DNA of 64,000 bases, taken from NCBI RefSeq assembly GCF_004331175.1, contig NZ_SJOD01000003.1, positions 186,001 to 250,000 on the forward strand. The letters run 5' to 3'. Positions 37,142 through 45,898 of the stretch are shown in pieces. Source of the DNA: Acinetobacter sp. ANC 4178. Its GTDB lineage: Bacteria; Pseudomonadota; Gammaproteobacteria; Pseudomonadales; Moraxellaceae. The stretch's first letter is position 1, and every line of letters starts with the position of its first letter. The notes below the pieces were generated by a model. It searched no databases, was not told the DNA's origin, and saw nothing but the letters and a program-made list of their open reading frames with translations. Both the position numbers and the translations under genes were made by a program.

Positions 37142-38083
37142 ATGTTATTAAAACGGCCCCTGACTTCCCTGCTCTGTGCCAGTACGTTGGTATTCGGTTT
37201 AAGCGCCTGTAGTGGCGATAAGACACCAAGTAGTAATGATTCTGCGGGCAAAGAAAGTTCCGCATCGGGAACGCTACAAAAAATTAAACAGTCAGGTACT
37301 ATTGTATTGGGCTATCGTGACTCTTCCATTCCATTTTCCTATATTGCCGACAATCCGAATCAACCTGTAGGCTATGCACATGATTTACAACTTAAAGTTG
37401 TAGATGCAGTCAAACAAAAACTAAATATGCCTGATTTAAAAATTCGCTATAACTTGGTCACCAGTCAAAACCGTATTCCATTGGTCTCTAATGGTACAGT
37501 CGACTTAGAATGTGGCTCGACCACCAACAACAAAGAACGCCAACAACAAGTCGATTTTTCTGTGGGATATTTTGAAGTGGGTTCGCGTTTACTCACCGCC
37601 AAAGACTCTGGGGTTAAAGACTTTGCCGACTTAAAAGGCAAAAAATTGGTCACCACCGCAGGAACCACTTCAGAACGTTATATTCGCCAACATGAAAAAG
37701 AACTGGGGATTGGTGAAGTTATTTCTGCCAAAGACCATGCCGAATCTTTCTTAATGCTACAAAATGGTCGTGCTGCGGCATTTATGATGGATGATATTTT
37801 ACTTGCGGGGGAAAAATCGAAAGCCAAAGACCCAAATCAATGGGTGATTGTAGGCACTGCACCTATTCATGAAATTTATGGCTGTATGCTCAGAAAAGGC
37901 GACCCTGAATTTAAACAAGTGGTAGATGATGCAATTAAAGCAGTCTATAGCTCAGGTGAAATTAATAACATGTATAAAAAATGGTTCGAACAACCTATTC
38001 CACCTAAAAATATCAACCTGAACTTTGCAATGTCAGAACAATTAAAAGCCCTGATTGCATCACCACATGACCGTGATCAGTAA
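37142..38083 (+). CDS. gltI: Glutamate/aspartate ABC transporter substrate-binding lipoprotein
   Basis: A 313-residue family 3 solute-binding protein. The signal sequence ends in a lipobox (VFGLSACSGDK). GTIVLGYRDSSIPFSYI starts the first lobe, NRIPLVSNGTVDLECGSTTNN is the ligand-site stretch typical of GltI-type acidic amino acid binders, and KGKKLVTTAGTTSERYIR belongs to the second lobe. ATG 37142 has AAGGAG eight bases upstream; the longer in-frame form from 37025 would bury the signal peptide. First gene of gltIJKL. Confidence 0.93.
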   Translation: MLLKRPLTSLLCASTLVFGLSACSGDKTPSSNDSAGKESSASGTLQKIKQSGTIVLGYRDSSIPFSYIADNPNQPVGYAHDLQLKVVDAVKQKLNMPDLKIRYNLVTSQNRIPLVSNGTVDLECGSTTNNKERQQQVDFSVGYFEVGSRLLTAKDSGVKDFADLKGKKLVTTAGTTSERYIRQHEKELGIGEVISAKDHAESFLMLQNGRAAAFMMDDILLAGEKSKAKDPNQWVIVGTAPIHEIYGCMLRKGDPEFKQVVDDAIKAVYSSGEINNMYKKWFEQPIPPKNINLNFAMSEQLKALIASPHDRDQ

Positions 38084-38155
38084 TTTACGCTGATTATTCT
38101 CTCAATGATTCTCAGGTAGTGCTTTCGCCTACCTGATTAAGAATATGGAGCTCCT

Positions 38156-38899
38156 ATGAACTATAGCTGGAACTGGGGCGTACTATTTCAATCTACCGGT
38201 GTCGGTGACAGTAGCTATTTCAACTGGATTTTAACAGGCTTAGGTTGGTTATTGTTTATTGCCATCGTGGCATGGTCTATCGCATTTGTCTTGGGTAGTT
38301 TACTTGGCATAATGCGTACGCTTCCCAATAAAACTGCACGTGCAATTGGCACAGCTTATGTGACTATTTTTCGTAATGTCCCTTTATTAATACAACTGTT
38401 TATTTGGTTTTATGTGGTGCCCAATTTTTTACCTGCGGGACTGAAAGATTGGTGGATCAATGATTTAAGTGCCAATACTAGTGCCCTCATTTCTGCCAGT
38501 ATTGGCTTAGGGCTGTTTACTGCTGCACGGGTCGGTGAACAAGTCCGTACAGGGATTGAAGCCTTGCCCATTGGGCAAATTAATGCAGGCTATGCCATGG
38601 GGTTCAGTACTGCACAATTATACCGTTACATTATTTTGCCCCAGTCTTTCCGTACCATTTTACCTCCACTCAGCTCAGAACTGACCAACTGTGTAAAAAA
38701 CACCTCGGTCGCGTCACTGGTCGGTGTGGCTGAAATTATTTCACAGATGAAAACGATCAGTGAGTACACGCAAAATACCATCGAGATTTATACCTACGTC
38801 ACCATTATTTTTATTGTGATTAACATCTGCTTAATTCAATTTATGACTTTGCTGGAAAAACGCTTGCGTATTCCTGGCACGATTGCAGGAGATAAATAA
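38156..38899 (+). CDS. gltJ: Glutamate/aspartate ABC transporter permease GltJ
   Basis: A 247-residue inner-membrane permease of the HisM/GltJ group, with about five helices. The EAA loop that contacts the ATPase is EALPIGQINAGYAMGFSTAQLYRYIILPQSFRTILPPLSSE. FRNVPLLIQLFIWFYVVPN is another family mark. GGAG precedes the ATG. Its stop TAA shares a base with the ATG of gltK. Confidence 0.95.
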   Translation: MNYSWNWGVLFQSTGVGDSSYFNWILTGLGWLLFIAIVAWSIAFVLGSLLGIMRTLPNKTARAIGTAYVTIFRNVPLLIQLFIWFYVVPNFLPAGLKDWWINDLSANTSALISASIGLGLFTAARVGEQVRTGIEALPIGQINAGYAMGFSTAQLYRYIILPQSFRTILPPLSSELTNCVKNTSVASLVGVAEIISQMKTISEYTQNTIEIYTYVTIIFIVINICLIQFMTLLEKRLRIPGTIAGDK

Positions 38900-39582
38900 T
38901 GGACTGGCTCACTGCATTTTTTCAAGATTTACATCTCTCTGCACCTGCCCTATGGCATGGCCTCAGCATTACCCTAAAAGTCGTCTGTATATCGACCGTG
39001 GGGGGTATTTTTATTGGGACTTTACTGGCTTTGATGCGACTGTCTTCAATTCGGATATTGAATTTGATTGCGCAAACCTATGTCAATTTATTCCGTTCTA
39101 TTCCCCTGCTGTTGGTACTGATGTGGTTTTACTTTGCCGTTCCATTTTTCTATACCGCAATTACAGGCAATTATTTGACCATCGATACCGCTTTGGTTTC
39201 GAGTATTGTCGCCTTTATGCTGTTTGAGGCGGCTTATTTTTCTGAAATTGTCCGCGCAGGTATTCAGTCTATTCCCAAAGGACAAAACGCCGCAGCTTAT
39301 GCCCTAGGAATGAGCTATGGTCAATCCATGCGTCTCATTATTCTGCCACAAGCCTTTCGAAAAATGACGCCCTTGCTACTCCAGCAAACCATTATCTTGT
39401 TCCAAGATTCGACCATGGTGTATGCAATTGGCCTGCTCGATTTTTTCCGTACCAACTATGTTCGTGGCGACCTGATGTCATTATTGACCCAGTACATTCT
39501 ATTTGCAGGTCTGGTCTACTTTAGCATCAGTGTGTTGGCAACATTTATTGTGAAAAAAATTCAAAGGAGATTAAAAGTATGA
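38899..39582 (+). CDS. gltK: Glutamate/aspartate ABC transporter permease GltK
   Basis: A 227-residue second permease of the same transporter, forming the heterodimer with GltJ. It shows FRSIPLLLVLMWFYFAVPF and the EAA loop SIPKGQNAAAYALGMSYGQSMRLIILPQAFRKMTPLLLQQ. It overlaps gltJ by one base and gltL by four (ATGA), so the three genes are translationally coupled. Confidence 0.95.
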   Translation: MDWLTAFFQDLHLSAPALWHGLSITLKVVCISTVGGIFIGTLLALMRLSSIRILNLIAQTYVNLFRSIPLLLVLMWFYFAVPFFYTAITGNYLTIDTALVSSIVAFMLFEAAYFSEIVRAGIQSIPKGQNAAAYALGMSYGQSMRLIILPQAFRKMTPLLLQQTIILFQDSTMVYAIGLLDFFRTNYVRGDLMSLLTQYILFAGLVYFSISVLATFIVKKIQRRLKV

Positions 39583-40322
39583 GTGACCCAAAAATAATGA
39601 TTGATCTCCAAAATGTCAGTAAATGGTATCAACAGTTTCAAGTTCTGACCGATTGCACCACGCAAATTTGCCAAGGTGAAGTCGTGGTGGTTTGTGGACC
39701 TTCGGGTTCAGGCAAATCGACCCTCATTAAAACCGTCAATGGTTTAGAACCCTTTCAAAAAGGGCAAATTTTTGTGGATGGTATCCCAATTGCAGACCCA
39801 AAAACCGATCTAAATAAATTGCGTAGCCGTGTAGGTATGGTATTCCAACACTTTGAATTATTTCCGCATTTAAGTGTGACTGAAAATCTAACCATCGGCC
39901 AAATCAAAGTTTTAGGGCGTAGTGCTGATGAAGCGAAGAAAAAAGGACTGGCTTACCTAGACCGTGTTGGATTAAGTTCGCAAGCCGATAAATTCCCTGC
40001 ACAGCTGTCTGGTGGACAACAGCAACGTGTCGCCATTGCGCGTGCTTTGAGTATGGACCCCATTGCCATGTTGTTTGATGAGCCGACTTCCGCACTCGAC
40101 CCTGAAATGATTAATGAAGTACTCGAAGTAATGGTCGGTCTGGCAAAAGAAGGCATGACCATGATGTGTGTTACACATGAAATGGGCTTTGCACGCCAAG
40201 TGGCGAATCGGATTATCTTTATGGATCAAGGCAAAATTGTCGAGGACTGCTCCAAAGATGAATTCTTTACCACACCTCGTAGCGAACGGGCTCAACAATT
40301 CTTAGAGAATATTTTGCATTAA
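39579..40322 (+). CDS. gltL: Glutamate/aspartate ABC transporter ATPase GltL
   Basis: A 247-residue ATP-binding subunit. Walker A is GPSGSGKST, the Q-loop is VGMVFQHFELFPHLSV, the signature LSGGQQQRVAIARAL, Walker B AMLFDEPTSALDP, and the switch His lies in CVTHEMGFARQVA. This set is typical of polar amino acid importers. Last gene of gltIJKL; a hairpin follows. Confidence 0.96.
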   Translation: MSDPKIMIDLQNVSKWYQQFQVLTDCTTQICQGEVVVVCGPSGSGKSTLIKTVNGLEPFQKGQIFVDGIPIADPKTDLNKLRSRVGMVFQHFELFPHLSVTENLTIGQIKVLGRSADEAKKKGLAYLDRVGLSSQADKFPAQLSGGQQQRVAIARALSMDPIAMLFDEPTSALDPEMINEVLEVMVGLAKEGMTMMCVTHEMGFARQVANRIIFMDQGKIVEDCSKDEFFTTPRSERAQQFLENILH

Positions 40323-40333
40323 TTTCGTGCACA

Positions 40334-40366
40334 TTCATCAAGAGGAACTCAGCCTCTTGATGAAAT
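40334..40366 (+). terminator. Hairpin terminator after gltL
   Basis: TTCATCAAGAGG and CCTCTTGATGAA enclose seven bases; the following T-run is short, so termination may be partial. Confidence 0.75.
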
Positions 40367-40586
40367 TTGTTAGGAATCCTAGAACAATAAAAATTCACTT
40401 CAATCTGCTGATTTAGCAAATTTAAATGACAAAAAAAATTCTGAACGAATATTCAATTTATATCTATGATTTTTAATTTAATTAAATAGAAACCATAATT
40501 TCACATGATTTTAAATTGCAACATAGAGCACTTTTTTAAGTCGTTACGCACTATTTTCCACCGAATAATTCATGGTTTTATCTGAA

Positions 40587-40604
40587 TTGGTGCATTTTTT
40601 GCTT
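40587..40604 (+). promoter_or_regulatory. Sigma-54 promoter of amt
   Basis: TTGG at 40587-40590 and TTGCTT at 40599-40604 give GG-N10-GC with a perfect TTGCT -12 box. The start would be near 40614. Upstream, GCACTATTTT (40548-40557) resembles an NtrC half-site, and TGCAA...GCAC at 40517-40530 is another candidate. The 305-base gap 40323-40627 otherwise holds only AT-rich DNA and the gltL hairpin. Amt genes are usually under NtrC and sigma-54. Confidence 0.65.
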
Positions 40605-40627
40605 AATTATATGCATGAACGGAGTGT

Positions 40628-41920
40628 TTGGTTGCTGAACTCCAATTTTTAGATTTACTAAACTATTTTGGTGCAAATTCTCTTCCCAAATTTGCACCTA
40701 AAGTCGTATTTAGCACTTTTTTCGAGCAAGCTATGCAAGATATCGATTTACTTTTTTTACTGCTAGGAGCAGTGCTGGTACTGGCCATGCATGCCGGTTT
40801 CGCATTTTTAGAACTAGGAACAGTTCGACATAAAAATCAGGTGAATGCCTTAAGTAAAATCCTAACAGATTTTGCGCTGTCCGCGATGGCTTACTTTTTT
40901 GTGGGTTACTACATTGCCTATGGACATCATTTCTTCCACATGGGAGCAACTTTAGCAGCAGATCATGGTTATAACCTGATGCGCTGCTTCTTTTTACTGA
41001 CTTTTGCTGCGGCTATTCCTGCTATTATTTCTGGTGGCATTGCGGAACGTGCCAAAATGCGTTCCCAAGCCCTTGCTACGCTGCTTTTAGTCGCCTTGGT
41101 CTATCCATTTTTCGAAGGCATTGTGTGGAATGGTAATTTTGGCATTCAGGCATGGTTAGAGCACTCTTTTGGTGCACCATTCCATGACTTTGCAGGGTCG
41201 GTAGTTGTACATGCCATGGGTGGATGGATTGCTTTAGCGGCGGTGATTTTACTGGGTGCACGTCATGGTCGTTATAAAAAAGATGGTCGCGTCAGTGCGC
41301 ACCCACCTTCATCCATTCCTTTCCTTGCCTTAGGTTCTTGGATTCTAATCGTGGGCTGGTTTGGCTTTAACGTCATGAGTGCACAACGTTTAGATGCGAT
41401 TTCAGGCATGGTTGCCATTAATTCACTCATGGCTATGGTGGGCGGAACTATTACAGCCAACATGATCGGCAAAAATGACCCCGGCTTCTTACATAATGGG
41501 CCACTTGCTGGCTTAGTTGCCATCTGTGCAGGCTCTGACATTGTGCATCCTTTTGGTGCGCTTGTGATTGGTGCCATTGCTGGGATTATTTTTGTGAAGT
41601 TCTTTACTTACACCCAAAACAAACTCAAAGTGGATGATGTATTGGGGGTGTGGCCTCTACACGGAATTTGTGGTGCTTTTGGTGGTCTTGCAGTGGGTAT
41701 TTTCGGTCAGCAATCGTTAGGTGGTATTGGTGGCGTGTCCATGATGTCACAAATCATTGGCACTCTATTTGCGATTGTGGTTGCCCTTGCGGGTGGATTT
41801 GCAGTGTACGGTGGTTTAAAAGCCTGCATCGGTATTCGTTTATCACAAGAAGATGAATTTCGTGGTGCCGATTTGTCCATCCACAAAATTTCAGCCAATT
41901 CTGACGACAGTATGTTTTAA
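40628..41920 (+). CDS. amt: Ammonium transporter Amt
   Basis: A 430-residue Amt/Mep/Rh channel importing ammonium, with about eleven membrane helices. Signature stretches are AFLELGTVRHKNQVNALSKILTDF, DFAGSVVVHAMGGWIALAAVILLGARHGRY (first pore His region) and VWPLHGICGAFGGLAVGIFG (second pore His). The N-terminus is uncertain: TTG 40628 has GGAG only three bases upstream, while ATG 40734 begins right at helix 1 (MQDIDLLFLLLGAVLVLAMHAGFAF). No glnK lies beside it, unlike the common glnK-amtB pair. Confidence 0.93.
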   Translation: MVAELQFLDLLNYFGANSLPKFAPKVVFSTFFEQAMQDIDLLFLLLGAVLVLAMHAGFAFLELGTVRHKNQVNALSKILTDFALSAMAYFFVGYYIAYGHHFFHMGATLAADHGYNLMRCFFLLTFAAAIPAIISGGIAERAKMRSQALATLLLVALVYPFFEGIVWNGNFGIQAWLEHSFGAPFHDFAGSVVVHAMGGWIALAAVILLGARHGRYKKDGRVSAHPPSSIPFLALGSWILIVGWFGFNVMSAQRLDAISGMVAINSLMAMVGGTITANMIGKNDPGFLHNGPLAGLVAICAGSDIVHPFGALVIGAIAGIIFVKFFTYTQNKLKVDDVLGVWPLHGICGAFGGLAVGIFGQQSLGGIGGVSMMSQIIGTLFAIVVALAGGFAVYGGLKACIGIRLSQEDEFRGADLSIHKISANSDDSMF

Positions 41921-41946
41921 AGCTTTTTCAATTTCCGCATGTTGCG

Positions 41947-41974
41947 AAGCGATTCTCAGGAATCGCTTTTTTTA
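41947..41974 (+). terminator. Rho-independent terminator after amt
   Basis: AAGCGATTC / GAATCGCTT around loop TCAG, followed by seven T. Confidence 0.93.
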
Positions 41975-41985
41975 TGACTTAAATT

Positions 41986-42681
41986 TTATGGTTGCTCTAA
42001 ATAAGCATATAACTCATGTAACTGCTGGATACGTGAAACCTTTAAACTTTCATCTTCAGGGTGAAAACCTTGCAACCAGATGGCTTGCATCCCTGCTTGC
42101 TGAGCTCCTCGAATATCATTCACAGGATGATCTCCAATAAACAAACATTCTGAAGGATGTACCTTTAAGCTTTCCGCACCATGTAAAAAGATTTCTTTAT
42201 GAGGTTTGCTCATTCCCACCAGTTCGGAACTAATAATTTCATCAAAATAATCCGTAAAGCCTAAACCTTGCAAAATGTTTAAGCGTGTTGCATGTCCGCC
42301 ATTCGACACCACCGCTAAAGCGTAATCTTGTTGTTTCAAGCGTTCTAACAGCTCCAATGCGCCTGGCATAGCCACAGCACACTGCCCAAAATGCTGAAAC
42401 CAAAAATCGGTTAAGTCTTGAAAATCTATCTCAGTTTTCCAAGCCAACTCTTGCAATAAAGCAAATGCAACCGATGCCCCAATGCTCGGATGAGTCAGTT
42501 GTTCTTTTTTGGGATATCCGCCATTATCAATTCGACGGATAATCTGCTGTATTTTTTCCAAATCAGGTGCGAATAAGTCCGACTGAAACTGTTGCAGTAA
42601 AAACTTACTATACTGCTGAATACTTTGGTCACGATGGGTTAAGGTATTGTCCAAATCAAATAATACGGCACGGATAGGCAT
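41986..42681 (-). CDS. HAD-family hydrolase
   Basis: A 231-residue haloacid dehalogenase-type phosphatase. Motif I is VLFDLDNTLT at the N-terminus (nucleophile Asp), motif II is AVVSNGG, a lysine lies in GMSKPHKEIFLHGAESL, and motif IV is CLFIGDHPVNDIRGAQQAGM. A helical cap inserted after motif I places it in subclass I, near YjjG-type nucleotidases. ATG 42681 is chosen because motif I must lie at the N-terminus; the longer frame to 42741 adds 20 residues unlike the family. Substrate unknown. It is divergent from the PAP2 gene. Confidence 0.9.
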   Translation of the reverse strand: MPIRAVLFDLDNTLTHRDQSIQQYSKFLLQQFQSDLFAPDLEKIQQIIRRIDNGGYPKKEQLTHPSIGASVAFALLQELAWKTEIDFQDLTDFWFQHFGQCAVAMPGALELLERLKQQDYALAVVSNGGHATRLNILQGLGFTDYFDEIISSELVGMSKPHKEIFLHGAESLKVHPSECLFIGDHPVNDIRGAQQAGMQAIWLQGFHPEDESLKVSRIQQLHELYAYLEQP

Positions 42682-42795
42682 AACAATCTCAGTGACTTTT
42701 TTCTCTAATCTAACACTTTCATACCGCTTTACATTACACATTGTCTGCTAAGTTTCGCATTAAAACTGTTTAATCTATCGGTTTAGCACGCTGTA

Positions 42796-42823
42796 TTTAA
42801 GCTTCAATTAAGTCCGATTTAAG
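42796..42823 (+). promoter_or_regulatory. Three phased PmrA half-sites upstream of the PAP2 gene
   Basis: TTTAAG (42796-42801), ATTAAG (42807-42812) and TTTAAG (42818-42823) are each separated by five bases, so two overlapping copies of the PmrA box HTTAAD-N5-HTTAAD are present. TATATT and TTAAAT downstream are -10 candidates. The site starts 74 bases before the ATG. Confidence 0.75.
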
Positions 42824-42869
42824 TTTATATTGGTTAAATCAAAATAATTAAAATATCGTTTGTGTAACC

Positions 42870-43613
42870 ATGCCTGAATTACAACGCTTTAGCTTAAAAC
42901 AAGGATTGATTCTGCTGTGCTGTTTTATTCTTTTACAGTTCTGGTTCCCTGTTGGTGGAAAACTCGACCTTATGCTCATACAGCCATGGACGGGTATACA
43001 TGGTCAATTTCCATGGCGCTATGACTGGTTCTTGGAAAAACTGAATCATAAATATGTCAAAAACCTTTTAATCCTCTGTGATGTGAGCTTTCTTGCTCTT
43101 TGGCTTGCCAGCTTTAAAATCAAACGTTTACATGCGCAGCGTTGGCAATATGCCTATCTATTTGGATTACTCATCCTCAGTACCAGTGTTGTTGGCATAC
43201 TGAAATCACAATCGGGACATGCATGCCCATGGAATATGACAGAAGCCACAGCAACAGGCTTTCTCTGGAATTTCAACCTCAGTCATGGTCACTGTTTCCC
43301 AGGTGGTCATGCCGCCACAGGTTTTGCCTTAATGACAGGATTTTTTGCCTTTAGACAAACAGCACCCAAACGTGCTTATTTTTATCTGATTGCAGGCTTG
43401 ATTTTAGGTTTTGGTATGGGCTGGGCTCAAATGATGCGTGGTGCTCATTTCCTCAGTCACAATTTGTGGACAGCATGGGTCATTTGGTGCTGTAACGTTG
43501 CACTTTATCCATTATTTTATAAACGATTGACATCATCTCAAACTGTAGAGTCAGCGCAACCTTCTGCTTCTATTCAACAGCCTGCAACGGCAAACACTGA
43601 AGAAGCAGCTTAA
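42870..43613 (+). CDS. PAP2-like membrane phosphatase, probable PmrA regulon member
   Basis: A 247-residue integral membrane protein with about six helices. PAP2 motifs are present in a variant form: KSQSGHACPW (motif 1, with Cys where Arg is usual), FPGGHAATGF (motif 2, PGGH for PSGH) and RGAHFLSHNLWTAWVIW (motif 3 with Arg and His). The tail (from about residue 222) is polar and A/Q/E-rich. With PmrA boxes upstream and pmrCAB next to it, a phosphatase acting on lipid A, or one recycling lipids after phosphoethanolamine transfer, is plausible but unproven. No clear ribosome binding site is seen. Confidence 0.88.
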   Translation: MPELQRFSLKQGLILLCCFILLQFWFPVGGKLDLMLIQPWTGIHGQFPWRYDWFLEKLNHKYVKNLLILCDVSFLALWLASFKIKRLHAQRWQYAYLFGLLILSTSVVGILKSQSGHACPWNMTEATATGFLWNFNLSHGHCFPGGHAATGFALMTGFFAFRQTAPKRAYFYLIAGLILGFGMGWAQMMRGAHFLSHNLWTAWVIWCCNVALYPLFYKRLTSSQTVESAQPSASIQQPATANTEEAA

Positions 43614-43849
43614 AACTTTCTCTAACGGCAGTTGTAATGATGATAACAACTGCCAAATTGATGGTGCGTCTCAACGATTAAATGAGCTGAGCTAAAGTCA
43701 GCCTCAGCCTGTATTTCTGTGTTCTTAGATTACATATTTGATGAGAGCCTCACCTTTGAATCGTCTCATTTATCGCAGGATATTTTTAAAATAAAAATCT
43801 ATTCAATCTGATTTGAGCGAACTTTTATGCTCGCCCCGCTAGTTTCAAC

Positions 43850-45199
43850 TTAGAGGGATGGTTGATCTGACTTCACCTGTTTAGGAAACTGTACTTGTAC
43901 AAATAAGCCTCCTAAAGTTTGACTCTTGCCAAACTGGATTTTTCCACCTAAATGTTCGGCAGCCTTTTGTACAATCGAAAGACCTAAACCACTTCCCATC
44001 TCTAAATGATGATGAATGCGATAAAAACGTTTCATAATCTGTTCATGTAAAGCAGGATCAATGCCGGGACCACTGTCTTCAACCTGAATAATGGCCTCAT
44101 TTCCTTGAGAAAAAATCGAGACATTAATCACGCCATTTTTAGGTGTGTATTTAATTGCATTATCAATCAGATTATAAATTATTGAGCGTGCAGCAGATTC
44201 TAAACCATTGACCAATACTTCCTCTTGGTGCTCCATCCCCAAATCAATATCTTTATGCAAAGCCACATGAATCAATTGTTCCACACAGTTTACTGCCACT
44301 TGGTTTAAGTAAAATGGCTGTTGTTGCATGGTGTGTAGGCTACTTGCATCTTGCTTGGCTAAATCGAGTAACTGGCTAATTAAATGCTGAATACGAATTA
44401 AACCTTGGCTTAAATTTTCTAATGCTAGGTTTCCTGGAAACTCACGCAATAGAATTTGCATCTGTAAATTCAGCGCGGTAATGGGTGTTCTGAGCTCATG
44501 TGCGGCATCTGCAATAAACTGACGCTGTTCTTGTTGTGCCAACTCAATGCGTTCAAATAAATGATTCATCTCTTGAATCGTGGGTATTAACTCCACTGGA
44601 TAGCGATTCAGCTTAATAGGCGTAAGTTCATCCAGACCACGGCGGGCAATTTCTTGTCTAAACTCATCCATTGGCCTTAAGCTTCGTAAAATGACCCAGC
44701 CTAAACCCCATAAAATAAACGGGATCATGACGAGATACGGCACGAACATACTGGCTGCCAACTCCAACGCTAAATGACTTCTTGCAGAAAGAGGCTGACT
44801 GACCTGAATTTGATAATGTTCTGTTGGTAATACATACATACGCCACACCCCTTGCGTGGTGGAGCGGTCATAAAAACCTGCCTGATCTACATTATGTAAT
44901 AACAAATTGAACTGATGTTGGGGTTGTTCCTTTTTTTTCCAGACATCAATAAACAAATCTTCTTCATGATAGCGTTTATGAATATCAAAATGACTTTTGA
45001 TAGGCGCGGGATCATGTGCGACGATCCGTTCCGCAAGGTTCTGCATTTGAGCATCAAGAATTTCATCCAGTTCACCCAATGAAATCCAGTATGCCGTTGC
45101 AATTAACACGCAGCCTAACAGTAAACTAAACCCCGAAACAAAGATCAGTAATCTTTTCTTTAAAGATGTTTGTGTTGACATTGCGTGCAGTTGCTGCAT
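43850..45199 (-). CDS. pmrB: Sensor histidine kinase PmrB
   Basis: A 449-residue inner-membrane kinase that phosphorylates PmrA in response to envelope signals. Two membrane helices (LLIFVSGFSLLLGCVLIATAYW and ELAASMFVPYLVMIPFILWGLGWVIL) flank a periplasmic domain (about residues 45-145, with HKRYHEEDLFIDVW as in A. baumannii PmrB). A HAMP-like linker, the H-box (FIADAAHELRTPITALNLQ), N-box (NLIDNAIKYTP) and G-box (GSGLGLSIV) follow. It is six bases after pmrA. GTG/ATG choice: ATG 45199 has AGGG upstream. In A. baumannii, changes here cause colistin resistance; I cannot judge variants without a reference. Confidence 0.96.
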   Translation of the reverse strand: MQQLHAMSTQTSLKKRLLIFVSGFSLLLGCVLIATAYWISLGELDEILDAQMQNLAERIVAHDPAPIKSHFDIHKRYHEEDLFIDVWKKKEQPQHQFNLLLHNVDQAGFYDRSTTQGVWRMYVLPTEHYQIQVSQPLSARSHLALELAASMFVPYLVMIPFILWGLGWVILRSLRPMDEFRQEIARRGLDELTPIKLNRYPVELIPTIQEMNHLFERIELAQQEQRQFIADAAHELRTPITALNLQMQILLREFPGNLALENLSQGLIRIQHLISQLLDLAKQDASSLHTMQQQPFYLNQVAVNCVEQLIHVALHKDIDLGMEHQEEVLVNGLESAARSIIYNLIDNAIKYTPKNGVINVSIFSQGNEAIIQVEDSGPGIDPALHEQIMKRFYRIHHHLEMGSGLGLSIVQKAAEHLGGKIQFGKSQTLGGLFVQVQFPKQVKSDQPSL

Positions 45200-45205
45200 A
45201 AAACC

Positions 45206-45883
45206 CTAATCCAATTTGCCTAAACGATAACCCATACCACGAATTGTGCGGATAAAATCCTTACCCAACTTTGCACGCAAGTGATGGACATACACTTCAA
45301 TAGTGTTGCTATTCACTTCACTATCGAAGTCATACAGCTTATCTTCTAAATTGGCTTTGGAAAAAATCTTATTCGGATAACTGACCAGTGGCACCAGAAT
45401 TGCCCATTCACGATTGGAAAGCTCCAACTCCAATCCATTCAGTAAAGCAATATGTTGCTCTACATCTAATACAAGATCACCATAACGAAGTACCAACGTT
45501 TCACTTGCTGGTACTTCGTGGTTAGTGCGACGTAATAAGGCTTGAATGCGTGCTAAAAGCTCCACAAACTCATAGGGCTTAACCAGATAATCATCTGCGC
45601 CCTGATTCAAACCATCTACCCGATTCTGCACCTGATCCCGTGCAGAAATAATCAAAATGGGTAAACTCGGAAAACTTTGACGGATTTTTGCCAACACCTG
45701 CATACCATCCATCATCGGCAAGCCTAAATCTAATAGCACGACATCAAAACTTTGCTGCTGTAGAAGCTTTAACGCATCTAAGCCATTATTCACCCATTCC
45801 ACTTGATAATCATGCAATTGCAACAATGTCTTGCTGGATTCTGCAATCATGAAGTCATCTTCGATCATTAAGATTGTGGTCAT
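45206..45883 (-). CDS. pmrA: Response regulator PmrA
   Basis: A 225-residue OmpR-type regulator. The receiver has the acidic pair (MIEDDF), the phospho-accepting Asp in VVLLDLGLPMMDG near residue 52, and the conserved Lys in DYLVKPYEF. The C-terminal winged helix (about 130-225) ends in VNSNTIEVYVHHLRAKLGKDFIRTIRGMGYRLG. Phosphorylated PmrA would bind the boxes at 47614-47630 and, by inference, 42796-42823. Middle gene of pmrCAB. Confidence 0.97.
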   Translation of the reverse strand: MTTILMIEDDFMIAESSKTLLQLHDYQVEWVNNGLDALKLLQQQSFDVVLLDLGLPMMDGMQVLAKIRQSFPSLPILIISARDQVQNRVDGLNQGADDYLVKPYEFVELLARIQALLRRTNHEVPASETLVLRYGDLVLDVEQHIALLNGLELELSNREWAILVPLVSYPNKIFSKANLEDKLYDFDSEVNSNTIEVYVHHLRAKLGKDFIRTIRGMGYRLGKLD

Positions 45884-45898
45884 TCTGCTTGTCCCGGC

